From contig NZ_JAJNDB010000006.1 of NCBI RefSeq assembly GCF_021026375.1, forward strand, positions 434,001-498,000: 64,000 nt of DNA, written 5' to 3'. The notes beneath the pieces were generated by a model that saw only the letters and a program-made list of their open reading frames with translations, was not told where the DNA came from and did no database searches. The stretch comes from Actinomycetospora endophytica. GTDB lineage: Bacteria; Actinomycetota; Actinomycetes; Mycobacteriales; Pseudonocardiaceae. Each line of letters opens with the position of its first letter. Positions within the stretch are counted from its first letter, which is position 1. Positions 16,774 through 26,302 of this stretch are shown here, one piece after another. The translations under genes and the position numbers were made by a program.

Positions 16774-17808
16774 TCAGGAAACGGTCTTGCCGGTGGTGTC
16801 CGCCCGGGACTTGCTCGGCTGGACCCGCTTCGGCTCGCCGGGCATCTTCGGGTACTCGGGCGGGTAGGGCATGTCCCCGAGCCCGTGGTCGCGCTGGTCG
16901 CGCTCCACCCACTCGAGCGCAGTCTCCAGGCCCGCCGGCTCGTCGTGCAGCCCCGCGTGGGCGTCGCCGCGCTCAGCGAGCAGGCCGGCCGCCGTCAGGA
17001 CGTCGAAGTCGTCCGGCTCGGCGTCGGGGAGCTCCTCCCAGCGCAACGGGAAGGACACCGTCGCCCGCGGCGTGCCGCGGACCGACCACGCCGAGGCGAT
17101 CGTCCGGTCGCGCGCGGCCTGGTTGAAGTCGAGGAACACGCGCTCGCCGCGCTCCTCCTTCCACCAGTCGACGGTGGCCTCGGCGGGCATCCGGCGGCAG
17201 ACCTCGCGCCCGATCGCGATCACACACCGGCGGACCGCGACGAAGTCCCACTCCGCGCGGATCGGGACCATGACGTGGATGCCGCGCCCACCGGAGGTCT
17301 TCGGCCAGCCGCGCAGGCCGGCCTCCGTCAGGACCTCGCGCAGCGTCGCCGCCACCCGCGCCGCATCGGCGAAGTCGGTGCCGGGCTGCGGGTCGAGGTC
17401 GATGCGCAGCTCGTCCGGGGCGTCGACGTCGGGACGCCGCACCGGCCAGGGGTGGAAGTCGAAGGTGCCCAGGTTCGCCGCCCAGGCCAGCACCGCGGGC
17501 TCGGTCGGGCACAGCACGTCGGCGGGGCGACCGGACGGGAAGCGCACCTGCACCGTCTCGACGTAGTCCGGGGCGCCCTTGGGCAGGCGCTTGGCGTAGA
17601 ACCACTCGCCCGTCACGCCGTCGACGAAGCGCTTCAGGTGCGTCGGGCGGTCCCGCAGCACGCCGAGCAGCGGGTCGGCCACCGCGACGTAGTGCTCGAC
17701 CACCTGCCGCTTGGTGATCTCCCGCTCCGGGAAGTAGACCTTGTCGGGGTTGGAGACGCGGACCGTGCGTCCGCCCACCTCGAGCTCCACCGCAGGGGAC
17801 CGCGCCAC
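16774..17808 (-). CDS. LigD-type DNA polymerase/primase domain protein (NHEJ)
   Basis: The 344-residue protein is the polymerase (AEP primase) domain of LigD as a stand-alone gene. It shows VSNPDKVYFPE near the start, FVDGVTGEWFYAKRLP, DELRIDLDPQPGTDF with the Asp-x-Asp catalytic pair near 135, TSGGRGIHVMVPI near 165, and VFLDFNQAARDRTIASAWSVR near 235 with the third acidic residue. Such enzymes fill or extend ends during non-homologous end joining with Ku and a ligase, which are not in this window. The GTG at 17806-17808 is a best guess; another GTG lies at 17788-17790. It is divergent from a small membrane protein gene with only 16 bp between starts. Confidence 0.85.
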   Translation of the reverse strand: MARSPAVELEVGGRTVRVSNPDKVYFPEREITKRQVVEHYVAVADPLLGVLRDRPTHLKRFVDGVTGEWFYAKRLPKGAPDYVETVQVRFPSGRPADVLCPTEPAVLAWAANLGTFDFHPWPVRRPDVDAPDELRIDLDPQPGTDFADAARVAATLREVLTEAGLRGWPKTSGGRGIHVMVPIRAEWDFVAVRRCVIAIGREVCRRMPAEATVDWWKEERGERVFLDFNQAARDRTIASAWSVRGTPRATVSFPLRWEELPDAEPDDFDVLTAAGLLAERGDAHAGLHDEPAGLETALEWVERDQRDHGLGDMPYPPEYPKMPGEPKRVQPSKSRADTTGKTVS

Positions 17809-17824
17809 AGGTTCGGAGGTTACC

Positions 17825-18148
17825 GTGACCGGCGTGACCTGGGGTGCTTCATCTGGCGCCGGCCGTCCCGACCCGACGCGCCGGTTCCACGACGACCTCG
17901 TCGGGCTCGACCCCGACGACCCGGAGGCGCGCGCGTTCGCCGAGCACCTCGACCGCATGGAGCGGGTGCGGCCGATGTTCACGGTGGAGGGCGAGCTGTC
18001 CGGGGTGCGGGACTTCGCCGAGTCGGCCAACCGCGCGGGCGGGCTCCAGCGGTGGGCGGCCTGGCTGCTGGTCGTGCTCGTGCTGCTCGGGACCGGGTAC
18101 GTCATCTACGGCGTGCTGGAGTTCGTGGTCGGGAGCTGGCTCGTCTGA
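17825..18148 (+). CDS. Small C-terminally anchored membrane protein
   Basis: The 107-residue protein starts at a GTG preceded by GGAGG with a five-base gap. The first 75 residues are polar and charged (RRFHDDLVGLDPDDPEARAF, HLDRMERVRPMF). The C-terminus is one long hydrophobic segment (WAAWLLVVLVLLGTGYVIYG, then VLEFVVGSWLV), enough for one long or two short helices. The family is not recognised. Its ribosome binding site lies inside the 16-bp space shared with the divergent LigD-polymerase gene. msrB follows 39 bp downstream and may be cotranscribed. Confidence 0.75.
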   Translation: MTGVTWGASSGAGRPDPTRRFHDDLVGLDPDDPEARAFAEHLDRMERVRPMFTVEGELSGVRDFAESANRAGGLQRWAAWLLVVLVLLGTGYVIYGVLEFVVGSWLV

Positions 18149-18187
18149 TCCGGGCCGGTTGCGCGCGACTCGTATTAGCCTGGACGC

Positions 18188-18610
18188 ATGAGCAGTGCGA
18201 TCGGCAAGCCGAAGGTCGAGAAGTCCGACGCCGAGTGGCGCGAGCAGCTCTCGCCCGAGGAGTACAAGGTCCTGCGGAAGGCGGGCACCGAGCGCCCGTT
18301 CACCGGGGAGTACGACGAGACGTTCACCGAGGGCGTCTACCACTGCCGCGCGTGCGGCGCGGAGCTGTTCCGCTCGGAGACCAAGTTCGCCTCGCACTGC
18401 GGGTGGCCGTCGTTCTACGCGCCGTCGGCGGAGGACAACGTCATCCTGCGCGAGGACTCGACGATGGGCATGAAGCGCGTCGAGGTGCTGTGCGGGACCT
18501 GTCACTCGCACCTCGGGCACGTCTTCCACGGCGAGGGCTACGGCACGCCGACCGACGACCGGTACTGCATGAACAGCGTCTCGCTGACGCTGGAGCCCAA
18601 GGAGGGCTGA
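18188..18610 (+). CDS. msrB: Peptide-methionine (R)-S-oxide reductase
   Basis: The 140-residue protein repairs methionine-R-sulfoxide. It has two structural zinc CxxC pairs (CRAC near 56 and CGTC near 101), the substrate-site GWPSFYAP near 76, and the catalytic cysteine in RYCMNSVSL near 129. Length and motif order match cysteine-type MsrB. In M. tuberculosis msrB also lies beside the haem genes, which supports the assignment. The gene is convergent with the SDR-hemQ-hemY unit, with only three bases between the stops. Confidence 0.96.
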   Translation: MSSAIGKPKVEKSDAEWREQLSPEEYKVLRKAGTERPFTGEYDETFTEGVYHCRACGAELFRSETKFASHCGWPSFYAPSAEDNVILREDSTMGMKRVEVLCGTCHSHLGHVFHGEGYGTPTDDRYCMNSVSLTLEPKEG

Positions 18611-18613
18611 GCG

Positions 18614-19354
18614 TCACTGCCCGCCGGAGACCCGCAGCGTCTGGCCGGTGATCCAGGCGCTGTCGGGTGAGGCGAGGAAGAGCACGGTCGGCGTGATGTC
18701 CTCGGGCTCGCCGTAGCGGCCCATCGGCCAGGAGATCGCCGTCAGGTCGTTGTCGTAGTGCCTGCCGTTCTCCGCGGCCATGTCGCTGGCCGTGCCGCCG
18801 GGGGCGATCGCGTTGACCGTGATCCCCCGGCGGACCAGGTCCAGCGCGAGGCAGCGGACCATCGCCTCCACCGCGGCCTTCGACCCGGCGTAGACGGCGT
18901 GCCCGGGCACGCCCATCCCCGCGGAGATCGACGAGGTCAGCACGATCCGCCCGCCCTCGCCCATGTGGGCCTGCGCCGCCTGGGCCGCGAGGAACTGCCC
19001 GCGGGTGTTGACGGCGAACGTGGCGTCGAAGTCGTCGGCCGTGACCGTCCCGAGTGCGCCGAAGTGCTCGATCCCGGCGTTGCTGACCAGGACGTCGATC
19101 CCGCCGAGGAGCCCGGCCGCCCGGTCCATGAGCGCGACGACGGCGTCCGGGTCGGCCATGTCGGCCCGGACGGCGTGCGCCTCCCCGCCCGTGGCGGCGA
19201 TCTCGGCGACGACGGCGTCGGCGGCCTCCGCGTTGCGGCCGTACCCGACGACGACCCGCGCGCCCGCGTCCGCGAGCGCGAGCGCCTCGGCGCGGCCGAT
19301 GCCGCGGCTGCCGCCGGTGACGACGGCGCGGGTCCCGGGACGCAGCGTCGTCAC
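18614..19354 (-). CDS. SDR family oxidoreductase
   Basis: The 246-residue classical SDR has [11 protein letters not shown] (cofactor site, residues about 13-23), SNAGIEH near 88, the catalytic Ser in LTSSISAG and YAGSKAAVE (Tyr and Lys) near 150, and a C-terminal [12 protein letters not shown]. It is probably an NADPH-dependent ketoacyl- or ketone reductase; the substrate is unknown. The GTG start overlaps the TGA of hemQ (GTGA), so it is translationally coupled to the haem gene. That coupling to hemQ is unusual, and whether it has any role in haem metabolism is open. Confidence 0.9.
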   Translation of the reverse strand: MTTLRPGTRAVVTGGSRGIGRAEALALADAGARVVVGYGRNAEAADAVVAEIAATGGEAHAVRADMADPDAVVALMDRAAGLLGGIDVLVSNAGIEHFGALGTVTADDFDATFAVNTRGQFLAAQAAQAHMGEGGRIVLTSSISAGMGVPGHAVYAGSKAAVEAMVRCLALDLVRRGITVNAIAPGGTASDMAAENGRHYDNDLTAISWPMGRYGEPEDITPTVLFLASPDSAWITGQTLRVSGGQ

Positions 19355-20043
19355 GCCGAGAGGGCCAGCAGCGCGCCCGGCTCCACGCGCGGTCCCGTGA
19401 AGAACGGGACCTCCTCGCGGACGTGGCGGCGGGCCTCGGTGGCGCGCAGATCGCGCATCAGGTCGACGATGCGGTCGAGCTCGTCGGCCTCGAACGCGAG
19501 GATCCACTCGTAGTCGCCGAGGGCGAACGCGGGAACGGTGTTCGCACGGACGTCCGCGTACCCGCGGGCGGCCTTGCCGTGGTCGGCCAGCATCTGGCGG
19601 CGCTCCTCGTCGGGGAGCAGGTACCAGTCGAGCGAGCGGACGAACGGGTAGAGGCAGAGGTAGCCCTTCGGCTCCTCGCCCGCGATGAACGCCGGGACGT
19701 GGCTCTTGTTGAACTCGGCCGGCCGGTGCAGCGCCGTGCTCGACCACACGGGCTCCGAGGCCCGCCCGAGCGCCGTGCGCCGCAGCGCCGTGTACGTCGA
19801 CTGCAGGGCCTCGACGTCCGGCGCGTGGGTCCAGACCAGCCAGTCCGCGTCGGCCCGCATGCCCGCGAGGTCGTAGACGCCGCGCACGACGACGTTCTTC
19901 GCCTCCTGCTCGTCGACGACGGCGGTGAGCTCGTCCGCCGCCGCACGACGGTCCTCCGGGAGCCGCGCCTGGTCGGTGCGGAACACCGACCACATGGCGT
20001 AGCGGATCGTCGAGTTCAGCTCGTCGTAGTTCAGCCTGGCCAC
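19351..20043 (-). CDS. hemQ: Coproheme decarboxylase HemQ (ChdC)
   Basis: The 230-residue protein belongs to the chlorite-dismutase fold family in its actinobacterial HemQ branch. It converts coproheme to haem b in the coproporphyrin-dependent pathway. It shows the RYAMWSVFR strand near 14, [10 protein letters not shown] near 70, [12 protein letters not shown] near 140 (the Tyr-containing segment), [16 protein letters not shown] near 155-170 with the haem-ligand His, and [14 protein letters not shown] near 178. It lies just after hemY, as in mycobacteria. The stop overlaps the SDR gene start. The ATG and length match the family. Confidence 0.94.
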   Translation of the reverse strand: MARLNYDELNSTIRYAMWSVFRTDQARLPEDRRAAADELTAVVDEQEAKNVVVRGVYDLAGMRADADWLVWTHAPDVEALQSTYTALRRTALGRASEPVWSSTALHRPAEFNKSHVPAFIAGEEPKGYLCLYPFVRSLDWYLLPDEERRQMLADHGKAARGYADVRANTVPAFALGDYEWILAFEADELDRIVDLMRDLRATEARRHVREEVPFFTGPRVEPGALLALSA

Positions 20044-20186
20044 GACCCCATCGTGCCACGGTCGTCGACACGTCCGGACGGGCCGGCGCGGCCCACGGAC
20101 GACCTCGTCGACGCCGGGTCACTGTCGGACAACCGTGCCCGATTCGTCCGGGCGGGAGTGACACCCGGGATTCACACGAACGTGTC

Positions 20187-20204
20187 GGCGGGAGGGCTCC
20201 CGCC
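20187..20204 (-). terminator. Short GC hairpin between hemY and hemQ
   Basis: GGCGGGAG pairs with CTCCCGCC around a GG spacer, in the 203-bp gap after hemY and before hemQ. A 12-bp palindrome ACACGAACGTGT lies just beside it at 20174-20185. This may be an attenuating terminator or an operator; the sequence alone does not decide. Confidence 0.35.
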
Positions 20205-20246
20205 CAGGGCACACCAGGATTCCGGCCGGGGGCGCCCACGGCCGAT

Positions 20247-21710
20247 CTATCCGACCGAAGGGGCCCTTCGCTCGGAATTACCGGAAAGACCGGCCAGGGA
20301 GGCCGCCACCCGCTCGGCCGCCGCGTCCCCGGTCGCCAGGCAGGCCGGCACCCCGACCCCGTGCAGCGCGGCCCCCGCCACCGCGAGCCCCGGCACCGCG
20401 GCCACCGCCCGCTCGAGGTCGGCCACGCGCTCGCCGTGCCCCACGCCGTACTGCGGCAGCCCCCCGCCCCAGCGCGCGACCACCGTCTCGACCGGCTCGA
20501 CGTCCAGCCCGATCAGCGCCGCGAGGTCGGACCGGACCGCGGCGACCAGGTCGTCGTCGTCCCGCTGCAGCACCCCGGTGTCCCCGAACCGGCCGACCGA
20601 CGCGCGCAGCACCACCGCCGAGTCGCCGACCAGGTGCGGCCACTTCACCGAGGACACCGTCACGGCCTTGATCGTCCAGGGCGTGCCGTCCGGGCGGCGC
20701 TCCCCCGAGCCGACGAGCACGCCGGAGCGCTCCCCGAGGTCGGTGCCGGGCGGGACGGCGAGCGCGACGACGGCACTGGAGGCCAGCTCGATGCCGGCGG
20801 CGGCCCGGGAGGCCGCGGGAGCGACGTCGTCGAGCAGCCGACGCAGGCCGGGGGCGGGCACCGCGAGCACCACCGCGTCCGCGTCGCACGCCTCCTCCCC
20901 CGCCGGCCCGGAGACCGTCAGGCGCCAGCCGTCGTCCGTCCGCGCCAGCCCGGTGACCGTGCGGGCCAGCCGCACCTGGGCGCGGGCGGCGACGGCGAGC
21001 GCCGGCGGCAGGTCGGCGAGCCCGGTGCGCAGGGTGCCGAACACCGGCGCCGGCGCGGTGCCCTCCACAGGAGCCGCGGGCAACGCGGCAGCGGCGGCCG
21101 CGCGCAGCGAGGGCGCGCCGCGGTCGAGCGCGTCGGCGAGCGCGGGCACGGTGGCCCGGACGCCGAGGGAGTCGGCGCGTCCGGAGTAGACGCCGCCGAG
21201 CAGCGGGTCGACGAGCCGGTCGGCCACCTCGTCGCCGAACCGGGCCCGCACGAGGCCGCCGACGGAGTCGTCCCCCTCCCAGTCGAGCGGCCCCATCGCG
21301 TCCTCGGCCTCGAGCGCCGCGCGGCCGGCCGGTGAGAGCAGGTCGGCGACGGCGGGCGGGTCGGTTGGCACGCCCATGACGGTGCGCCGCGGCATGGCGT
21401 GGGTGGCCCCGCCGGCGCGGATCGCCGAGGACGCCGCGGACGGGTGCACGATCTCGTCCGCGAGTCCCAGCTCGGTCAGCCGCGCGGCCGCTTCCGGGCG
21501 ACGGGCCAGGAAGGCCTCGGCGCCGACGTCCACGCGCAGCCCGCCGAGGTCGACCGCGGCGAGCTTCCCGCCGAGCACCCGGGCGGACTCCAGCACGGTG
21601 ATCGACGCGGCGTCGCCGAGCAGGGTCCGCAGGCGGTGCGCCGCGGCGAGTCCGCTGACCCCGCCGCCGACCACGACGACCCGGGGCGACCGCTCCCCCG
21701 GCCCGCTCAC
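20247..21710 (-). CDS. hemY: Protoporphyrinogen/coproporphyrinogen III oxidase
   Basis: The 487-residue flavoprotein begins with an FAD-binding [17 protein letters not shown] at about 10-26 and has the family's [20 protein letters not shown], a middle [16 protein letters not shown] and a C-terminal [19 protein letters not shown] that closes the FAD site. It oxidises coproporphyrinogen III to coproporphyrin III in Gram-positive organisms; with HemQ present, the coproporphyrin route is the likely one. The GTG start overlaps the hemE stop (GTGA), so the two are coupled. No signal sequence is seen. Confidence 0.94.
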   Translation of the reverse strand: MSGPGERSPRVVVVGGGVSGLAAAHRLRTLLGDAASITVLESARVLGGKLAAVDLGGLRVDVGAEAFLARRPEAAARLTELGLADEIVHPSAASSAIRAGGATHAMPRRTVMGVPTDPPAVADLLSPAGRAALEAEDAMGPLDWEGDDSVGGLVRARFGDEVADRLVDPLLGGVYSGRADSLGVRATVPALADALDRGAPSLRAAAAAALPAAPVEGTAPAPVFGTLRTGLADLPPALAVAARAQVRLARTVTGLARTDDGWRLTVSGPAGEEACDADAVVLAVPAPGLRRLLDDVAPAASRAAAGIELASSAVVALAVPPGTDLGERSGVLVGSGERRPDGTPWTIKAVTVSSVKWPHLVGDSAVVLRASVGRFGDTGVLQRDDDDLVAAVRSDLAALIGLDVEPVETVVARWGGGLPQYGVGHGERVADLERAVAAVPGLAVAGAALHGVGVPACLATGDAAAERVAASLAGLSGNSERRAPSVG

Positions 21711-22801
21711 CGGACCGGGAGCGTGTGGACCAGGTCGACGACGCGGGCGAGCGCGTCGGGATCGGTCTCGGGCAGCACGCCGTGCCCGAGGTTCATGATG
21801 TGGCCGGGCGCCGCGCGGCCCTCGTCGACGATGCGACGGACCTCGCGCTCGACCACGTCGGGGCCGGCGAACAGCACGGCCGGGTCGAGGTTGCCCTGGA
21901 CCGCGTGCCCGGGCCCGATGCGGCGGGTGGCCTCGTCGAGCGGCACCCGCCAGTCGACCCCGACGACGTCCGCGCCCGCCTCGCCCATGGCCGTGAGCAG
22001 CTCACCGGTGCCGACCCCGAAATGGACCCGCGGGACCCCGGCGTCGGCCAGGCCCGCGAGGACCTTCGCCGAGTGCGGCATGACGAGCTCGCGGTAGTCG
22101 CGCTCGGAGAGCGCGCCGGCCCAGGAGTCGAACAGCTGGACCGCGTCGACCCCGGCGTCCACCTGCGCGCGCAGGAAGGTCAGCGTGAGGTCCGCGAGGT
22201 GGTCGAGCAGCGTGTGCCAGGTGGCGGGCTCGGCGTGCATGAGCGCCTTGGTGCGCTCGTGGTTGCGGCTCGGACCGCCCTCGACGAGGTAGGAGGCGAG
22301 CGTGAACGGCGCGCCCGCGAACCCGATCAGCGGGGTGTCCCCGAGCTCGCGCACCAGCAGCCCGACCGCCTCGGCGACCGGCGCGACGCCCTCGGGCTCC
22401 AGCCGGGGCAGGGCGGCGACGTCGGCGTCGGTGCGCACCGGCGTGTCGATGACGGGGCCGGTGCCGGCGACGATGTCCACGCCGACACCCGCCACCTTGA
22501 GGGGCACGACGATGTCGGAGAACAGGATCGCCGCGTCCGTCCCGTAGCGGCGGACCGGCTGCAGCGTGATCTCGCAGGCCAGGTCCGGGGTCAGGCAGGA
22601 CTCGAGCATCCCGGTCCCCTGGCGCAGCTCGCGGTACTCCGGCAGCGACCGGCCGGCCTGGCGCATGAACCAGACGGGCACCTGGGCGGGGGTCTGGCCA
22701 CGCGCCGCGGCGAGGAAGGCGGAACCGGGCAGGGCGCGGCGGTTCGCCGGACCCGTCGGGCCGCCCGACCCGGCGGCCGTGCTCGTCGTCGGCGCACTCA
22801 T
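21707..22801 (-). CDS. hemE: Uroporphyrinogen III decarboxylase
   Basis: The 364-residue TIM-barrel enzyme removes four carboxyl groups from uroporphyrinogen III to give coproporphyrinogen III. It contains [19 protein letters not shown] with the catalytic Arg pair at about 45-60, [10 protein letters not shown] with the essential Asp, [17 protein letters not shown], the QLFDSWAG turn and a C-terminal [12 protein letters not shown]. The ATG gives a Ser/Thr/Gly-rich leader of about 25 residues. It is the first gene of hemE-hemY, divergent from DUF3000 across 126 bp. Confidence 0.96.
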   Translation of the reverse strand: MSAPTTSTAAGSGGPTGPANRRALPGSAFLAAARGQTPAQVPVWFMRQAGRSLPEYRELRQGTGMLESCLTPDLACEITLQPVRRYGTDAAILFSDIVVPLKVAGVGVDIVAGTGPVIDTPVRTDADVAALPRLEPEGVAPVAEAVGLLVRELGDTPLIGFAGAPFTLASYLVEGGPSRNHERTKALMHAEPATWHTLLDHLADLTLTFLRAQVDAGVDAVQLFDSWAGALSERDYRELVMPHSAKVLAGLADAGVPRVHFGVGTGELLTAMGEAGADVVGVDWRVPLDEATRRIGPGHAVQGNLDPAVLFAGPDVVEREVRRIVDEGRAAPGHIMNLGHGVLPETDPDALARVVDLVHTLPVR

Positions 22802-22927
22802 GGTGGCGTCCAGTGTGCCAGCCCCCCGGTCGCCGCCGGCGGGCCACCGGAGGCCCCGTCGCACGGCGTGGCGGCCCCGGCGCGTCGGTACTCCCGCCGG
22901 TGGCGCCCGCCACCTACGCTCCGCGAG

Positions 22928-23533
22928 GTGACAGCTACAGCGACCGCCCCCGAGACGTTCCGACGGGCCGTGGAGTCGCTTGCTGCTCTGCGCCCCCGCC
23001 CGGAGATCGAGCTGCGCGACATGCGCCCGCCGCAGCGCCTCGCGCCGTGGTCGGCCGCGTGGAGCGCCGAGGTCGTCTCCGCGAGCCCGGTGACGGGCGA
23101 CCCCGACGTCGAGCCCGAGGTCCTGGTCACCGGCCGCCTGGTGCTGCTGCACGACCCCGACGGCCAGGAGGCCTGGGACGGCACCCTGCGGCTGGTCACC
23201 TTCGTGCGCGCCGAGCTCGACCCGGAGCACGCGAACGACCCGCTGCTGCCCGAGGTCGCCTGGTCCTGGCTGACCGGCGCGCTGGAGGAGAGCGCGGCCA
23301 CGGCGACGGCGGTCGGTGGCACCGTCACCCAGACCTCGTCGGTGCGATTCGGCGACATCTCCGGGCCGGCCCACGTCACCGACCTGGAGCTGCGGGCGTC
23401 GTGGACGCCGGTCCTCGAGGCCGGGGTCGTCGACCTCACCGAGCACGGCGGCGCGTTCACGACGGTGCTGGCGACCGCGGCCGGGCTCCCCCCGGTGGGT
23501 GTGGCGAGCCTCGCGGCCCGCCGACCGAGCTGA
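22928..23533 (+). CDS. DUF3000 family protein
   Basis: The 201-residue actinobacterial protein is of unknown function. It has [19 protein letters not shown] near the start, a conserved [27 protein letters not shown], and [10 protein letters not shown] near 120, followed by a threonine-rich strand ([13 protein letters not shown]). This pattern and its place next to hemE match the conserved DUF3000 gene (Rv2680 in M. tuberculosis). The GTG start at 22928 has only a weak GCGAG ribosome binding site. There is no signal peptide or membrane segment. Confidence 0.85.
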   Translation: MTATATAPETFRRAVESLAALRPRPEIELRDMRPPQRLAPWSAAWSAEVVSASPVTGDPDVEPEVLVTGRLVLLHDPDGQEAWDGTLRLVTFVRAELDPEHANDPLLPEVAWSWLTGALEESAATATAVGGTVTQTSSVRFGDISGPAHVTDLELRASWTPVLEAGVVDLTEHGGAFTTVLATAAGLPPVGVASLAARRPS

Positions 23534-24116
23534 TTCCCGGTCCCCGCGGTCCCGCCGCGTCGGATTGTGCCCGGACAGAGACAGACGGTTCTCGACGTCT
23601 CGACGTTGAACGTCTAACGGCACTTCTGCGAACGGCCATTTCCCGGTACCACTGGTGCCGATCGGAGCATTTTCGCAGGCCACGGCACCGCGTTGTCCGC
23701 ATCTGCGGTTGCATCTGCGCTTCGCCAACGCGGGTGAACGTCCCGCAGCGAAGGGGTCACGATCACGCCGCCGAACGTCGTCGGGGCGCTGCGGCCGATG
23801 TGAAGCTCACGTTGGATCAAAGGTAGCAGCGGCACTACGGTGAACGGCCTTATCGAGCACTCAGCGTCACACTGCTTACACAGAGTGTCACGAGACGACG
23901 ACAGAGCGTTCGTGAAGAACACCAAGGAGTGACCGCCCAGCCGCAACGGACGAAACTCCACCGAGCGAAGTTGGCCCTAATGCTCTCGTTAACTCGCCAG
24001 GGGGGATATGTTCTCCCGCGACGCACTTCCTCGGCCGTTCGGCGGCGCGGTCGGACACCGAGGGTTCCCGGTGCGTCCCGTCGGGGGGCAAGACCGACTC
24101 CAGGGAGGTAGTTGAC
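23534..24116. other. Non-coding leader region before the NarL-type regulator
   Basis: These 583 bp have lower G+C than the genes on either side and no supported coding frame. They include several AT-richer patches (for example around 23960-24010) that could be promoters, so a long 5' leader or several promoters for the regulator at 24117 seem likely. No riboswitch could be assigned. Confidence 0.5.
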
Positions 24117-24833
24117 GTGGCTACCGTGGGCCCAGGGATGGCTCTACGAGGCGTCGCGAGCGGGCTGTTGCCACCGGCGATGGTTCCGCATCCGCGGGAA
24201 GAGATGTTCTCCGTGCTGGTGGTCGACGACCACCCGCTGTTGCGCGAGGCGATCGCGCAGCGACTTTCCTCGATGGGCGCGGGCACCGTCCACGAGGCGG
24301 CCTCGATCTCCGAGGCACGGACACGAGCGCTGGCCTCCGGGCCGTGCGACCTCGCGATCCTCGATCTGGGCCTGCCGGACGGCAGCGGCCTCGATCTGAT
24401 CGCGGAGCTGCGCGCCCAGGGCTGGAACCGTGTGGTGGTGCTGGCGGCGTCGGACGACCCGTCGGCCGTCCGGGCGGCGTTCCAGGCGGGCGCCCAGGCG
24501 TACCTGCTGAAGTCCGCCTCACCCGGCATCGTCACCGACGGCGTGCGGCGCGTGCTCGAGGGCGGCCTCTACGCCGACCCCTCGGTGGCGCCGCTCCTCG
24601 CGGCGGGCACCCGGGTCCCGGCGACCGACAACACCCCGCGGGAGCTCTCGGCCCGTGAGGTGGAGGTGCTCCAGCTGGTCGCCGACGGGCGCTCCAACAA
24701 GGAGATCGGTGATGCGTTGAGCCTCTCGGCCCTCACGGTCAAGAGCCACCTCTCGCGCATCGGTCGCAAGCTCGGCACGGGAGACCGCGCCCAGATGGTC
24801 GCGCTGGCCATGCGGGCCGGCGTCATCCGCTGA
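24117..24833 (+). CDS. NarL/LuxR-type response regulator (orphan)
   Basis: The 238-residue protein has a receiver domain at about 30-145 (VLVVDDHPLLREAI, phospho-acceptor Asp in LAILDLGLPDGSG, Lys in AYLLKSASPG). A LuxR helix-turn-helix follows at about 175-235 (LSAREVEVLQLVADGRSNKEIG, LTVKSHLSRIGRKLG). It starts at a GTG with GGGAGG eight bases upstream, giving about 27 residues before the receiver. No histidine kinase is adjacent, so its kinase lies elsewhere or it is regulated otherwise. It sits between DUF3000 and the RNase D gene, after a 583-bp leader region. Confidence 0.92.
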   Translation: MATVGPGMALRGVASGLLPPAMVPHPREEMFSVLVVDDHPLLREAIAQRLSSMGAGTVHEAASISEARTRALASGPCDLAILDLGLPDGSGLDLIAELRAQGWNRVVVLAASDDPSAVRAAFQAGAQAYLLKSASPGIVTDGVRRVLEGGLYADPSVAPLLAAGTRVPATDNTPRELSAREVEVLQLVADGRSNKEIGDALSLSALTVKSHLSRIGRKLGTGDRAQMVALAMRAGVIR

Positions 24834-24940
24834 GCGCGCACCCCGACCCCGGCACCGCCGGGACGGCCGGAGGCCGGGAGGTCGGTGACACCGAGTCCGA
24901 TCCGGACGACGTCACCGACCTCCTGGCTCCCGCCGAGGGC

Positions 24941-26302
24941 GTGCCGGATCTGGTGACCGATCGCGCGGCCCTGACCTCGCTGGCCGAGGCCATGGCCGCC
25001 GGCACCGGACCCGTCGCCCTGGACGCCGAGCGGGCCTCGGGTTTCCGCTACTCCGCCCGGGCCTACCTGGTGCAGCTGCGCCGGGAGGGTGCCGGCTCGG
25101 CCCTCGTCGACCCCATCGCCCTCGACGGCGACCTCCGCGAGCTCGGGGAGGCGCTGCAGGGCGTCGAGTGGGTGCTGCACGCCGCCTCCCAGGACCTGCC
25201 CTGCCTCGCCGAGGTCGGCATGCACCCGGACTCGCTGTTCGACACCGAGCTCGCGGGGCGGCTGGCCGGCTATCCGCGGGTGGGCCTCGGTCCGCTCGCC
25301 GAGCGGCTGCTCGGGGTCCGGCTGCGCAAGGGCTACGGCGCGGCCGACTGGTCGACGCGGCCGCTGCCCGCCGACTGGCTCGTCTACGCCGCCCTCGACG
25401 TCGAGCTCCTCGTGCAGATGCGCGAGCTGCTCGCCACCGACCTCCTCGAGCAGGGCAAGACGCGCTGGGCGGCCGAGGAGTTCGAGGCCGTCCGCACCGC
25501 CGGGCCGCCGCCGAAGCGCGCCGAGCCCTGGCGCCGCACGTCGGGCCTGCACAAGGTCCGCAAGCCCCGCCAGCTCGCCGTCGTGCGCTCGCTGTGGGAG
25601 TCCCGCGACCAGCTCGCCGCCTCCCGCGACGTCGCCCCGGGCCGGCTGCTGCCCGACGCGGCGATCGTCGACGCCGCGCTGCGTGAGCCGGCCGACAAAG
25701 ATGCCCTCTCGAACCTCCCGGTGTTCCGCGGCCGCGCCCAGCGTCGCCTCGCCGACCGCTGGTGGCGCGCCGTCCACACCGGCGCCACGCTGCCCCCCGG
25801 GGAGCTCCCCGAGTCCTCTCCCGCCGGCGACGGGCCGCCCCCGGTCAACCGGTGGGCCGACAAGGACCCGGACGCCGCCGCACGCCTCACCGCCGCGCGC
25901 GCCCACCTCGCGGCGCTGTCCGAGCAGTGGGACACCCCGGTCGAGAACCTCCTGCAGCCCGACCTCGTGCGGCGGCTGTGCTGGAGCCCGCCCGAGCAGA
26001 TCGACCCGGACACCGTCGACGCCGCACTGAGCACCGGCGGCGCCCGCGCCTGGCAGCGCGGGCTGGCCGTCCCGGGGCTCGTCGAGGCGCTGCGGGCCGT
26101 GGCACCCGCGTCCGCCCCCGACACCGACGACGCCGCGGGGACCGGACCCGGTGAGGGCTCCGGCGGGCGCACCCGGACACCCCGCCGACGCCGGCGCACC
26201 GACAGTTCGGGAGCCTCGGACCGGCCGCCCGCCGGCCCCCGCACCCCGGGACCCGGTCAGGTCGGGACCGTCACCCCGGTGTTCAGCGACCCCGACACCT
26301 GA
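24941..26302 (+). CDS. Ribonuclease D-like HRDC domain protein
   Basis: The 453-residue protein has a DEDD 3'-5' exonuclease domain at about 10-175: motif I PVALDAERASGF near 26, motif II HAASQDLPCLAEVG near 83, motif III LVYAALDVELLVQM near 148. An HRDC domain follows at about 205-285 (QLAVVRSLWESRDQLAASRD), then a C-terminal helical domain and a basic Arg/Thr-rich tail. It probably trims structured RNA. The start is uncertain. Similar-looking coding sequence runs upstream in frame to 24830, but no ATG, GTG or TTG exists there; only a CTG at 24830-24832 overlaps the preceding stop. I therefore call the GTG at 24941. Confidence 0.88.
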   Translation: MPDLVTDRAALTSLAEAMAAGTGPVALDAERASGFRYSARAYLVQLRREGAGSALVDPIALDGDLRELGEALQGVEWVLHAASQDLPCLAEVGMHPDSLFDTELAGRLAGYPRVGLGPLAERLLGVRLRKGYGAADWSTRPLPADWLVYAALDVELLVQMRELLATDLLEQGKTRWAAEEFEAVRTAGPPPKRAEPWRRTSGLHKVRKPRQLAVVRSLWESRDQLAASRDVAPGRLLPDAAIVDAALREPADKDALSNLPVFRGRAQRRLADRWWRAVHTGATLPPGELPESSPAGDGPPPVNRWADKDPDAAARLTAARAHLAALSEQWDTPVENLLQPDLVRRLCWSPPEQIDPDTVDAALSTGGARAWQRGLAVPGLVEALRAVAPASAPDTDDAAGTGPGEGSGGRTRTPRRRRRTDSSGASDRPPAGPRTPGPGQVGTVTPVFSDPDT

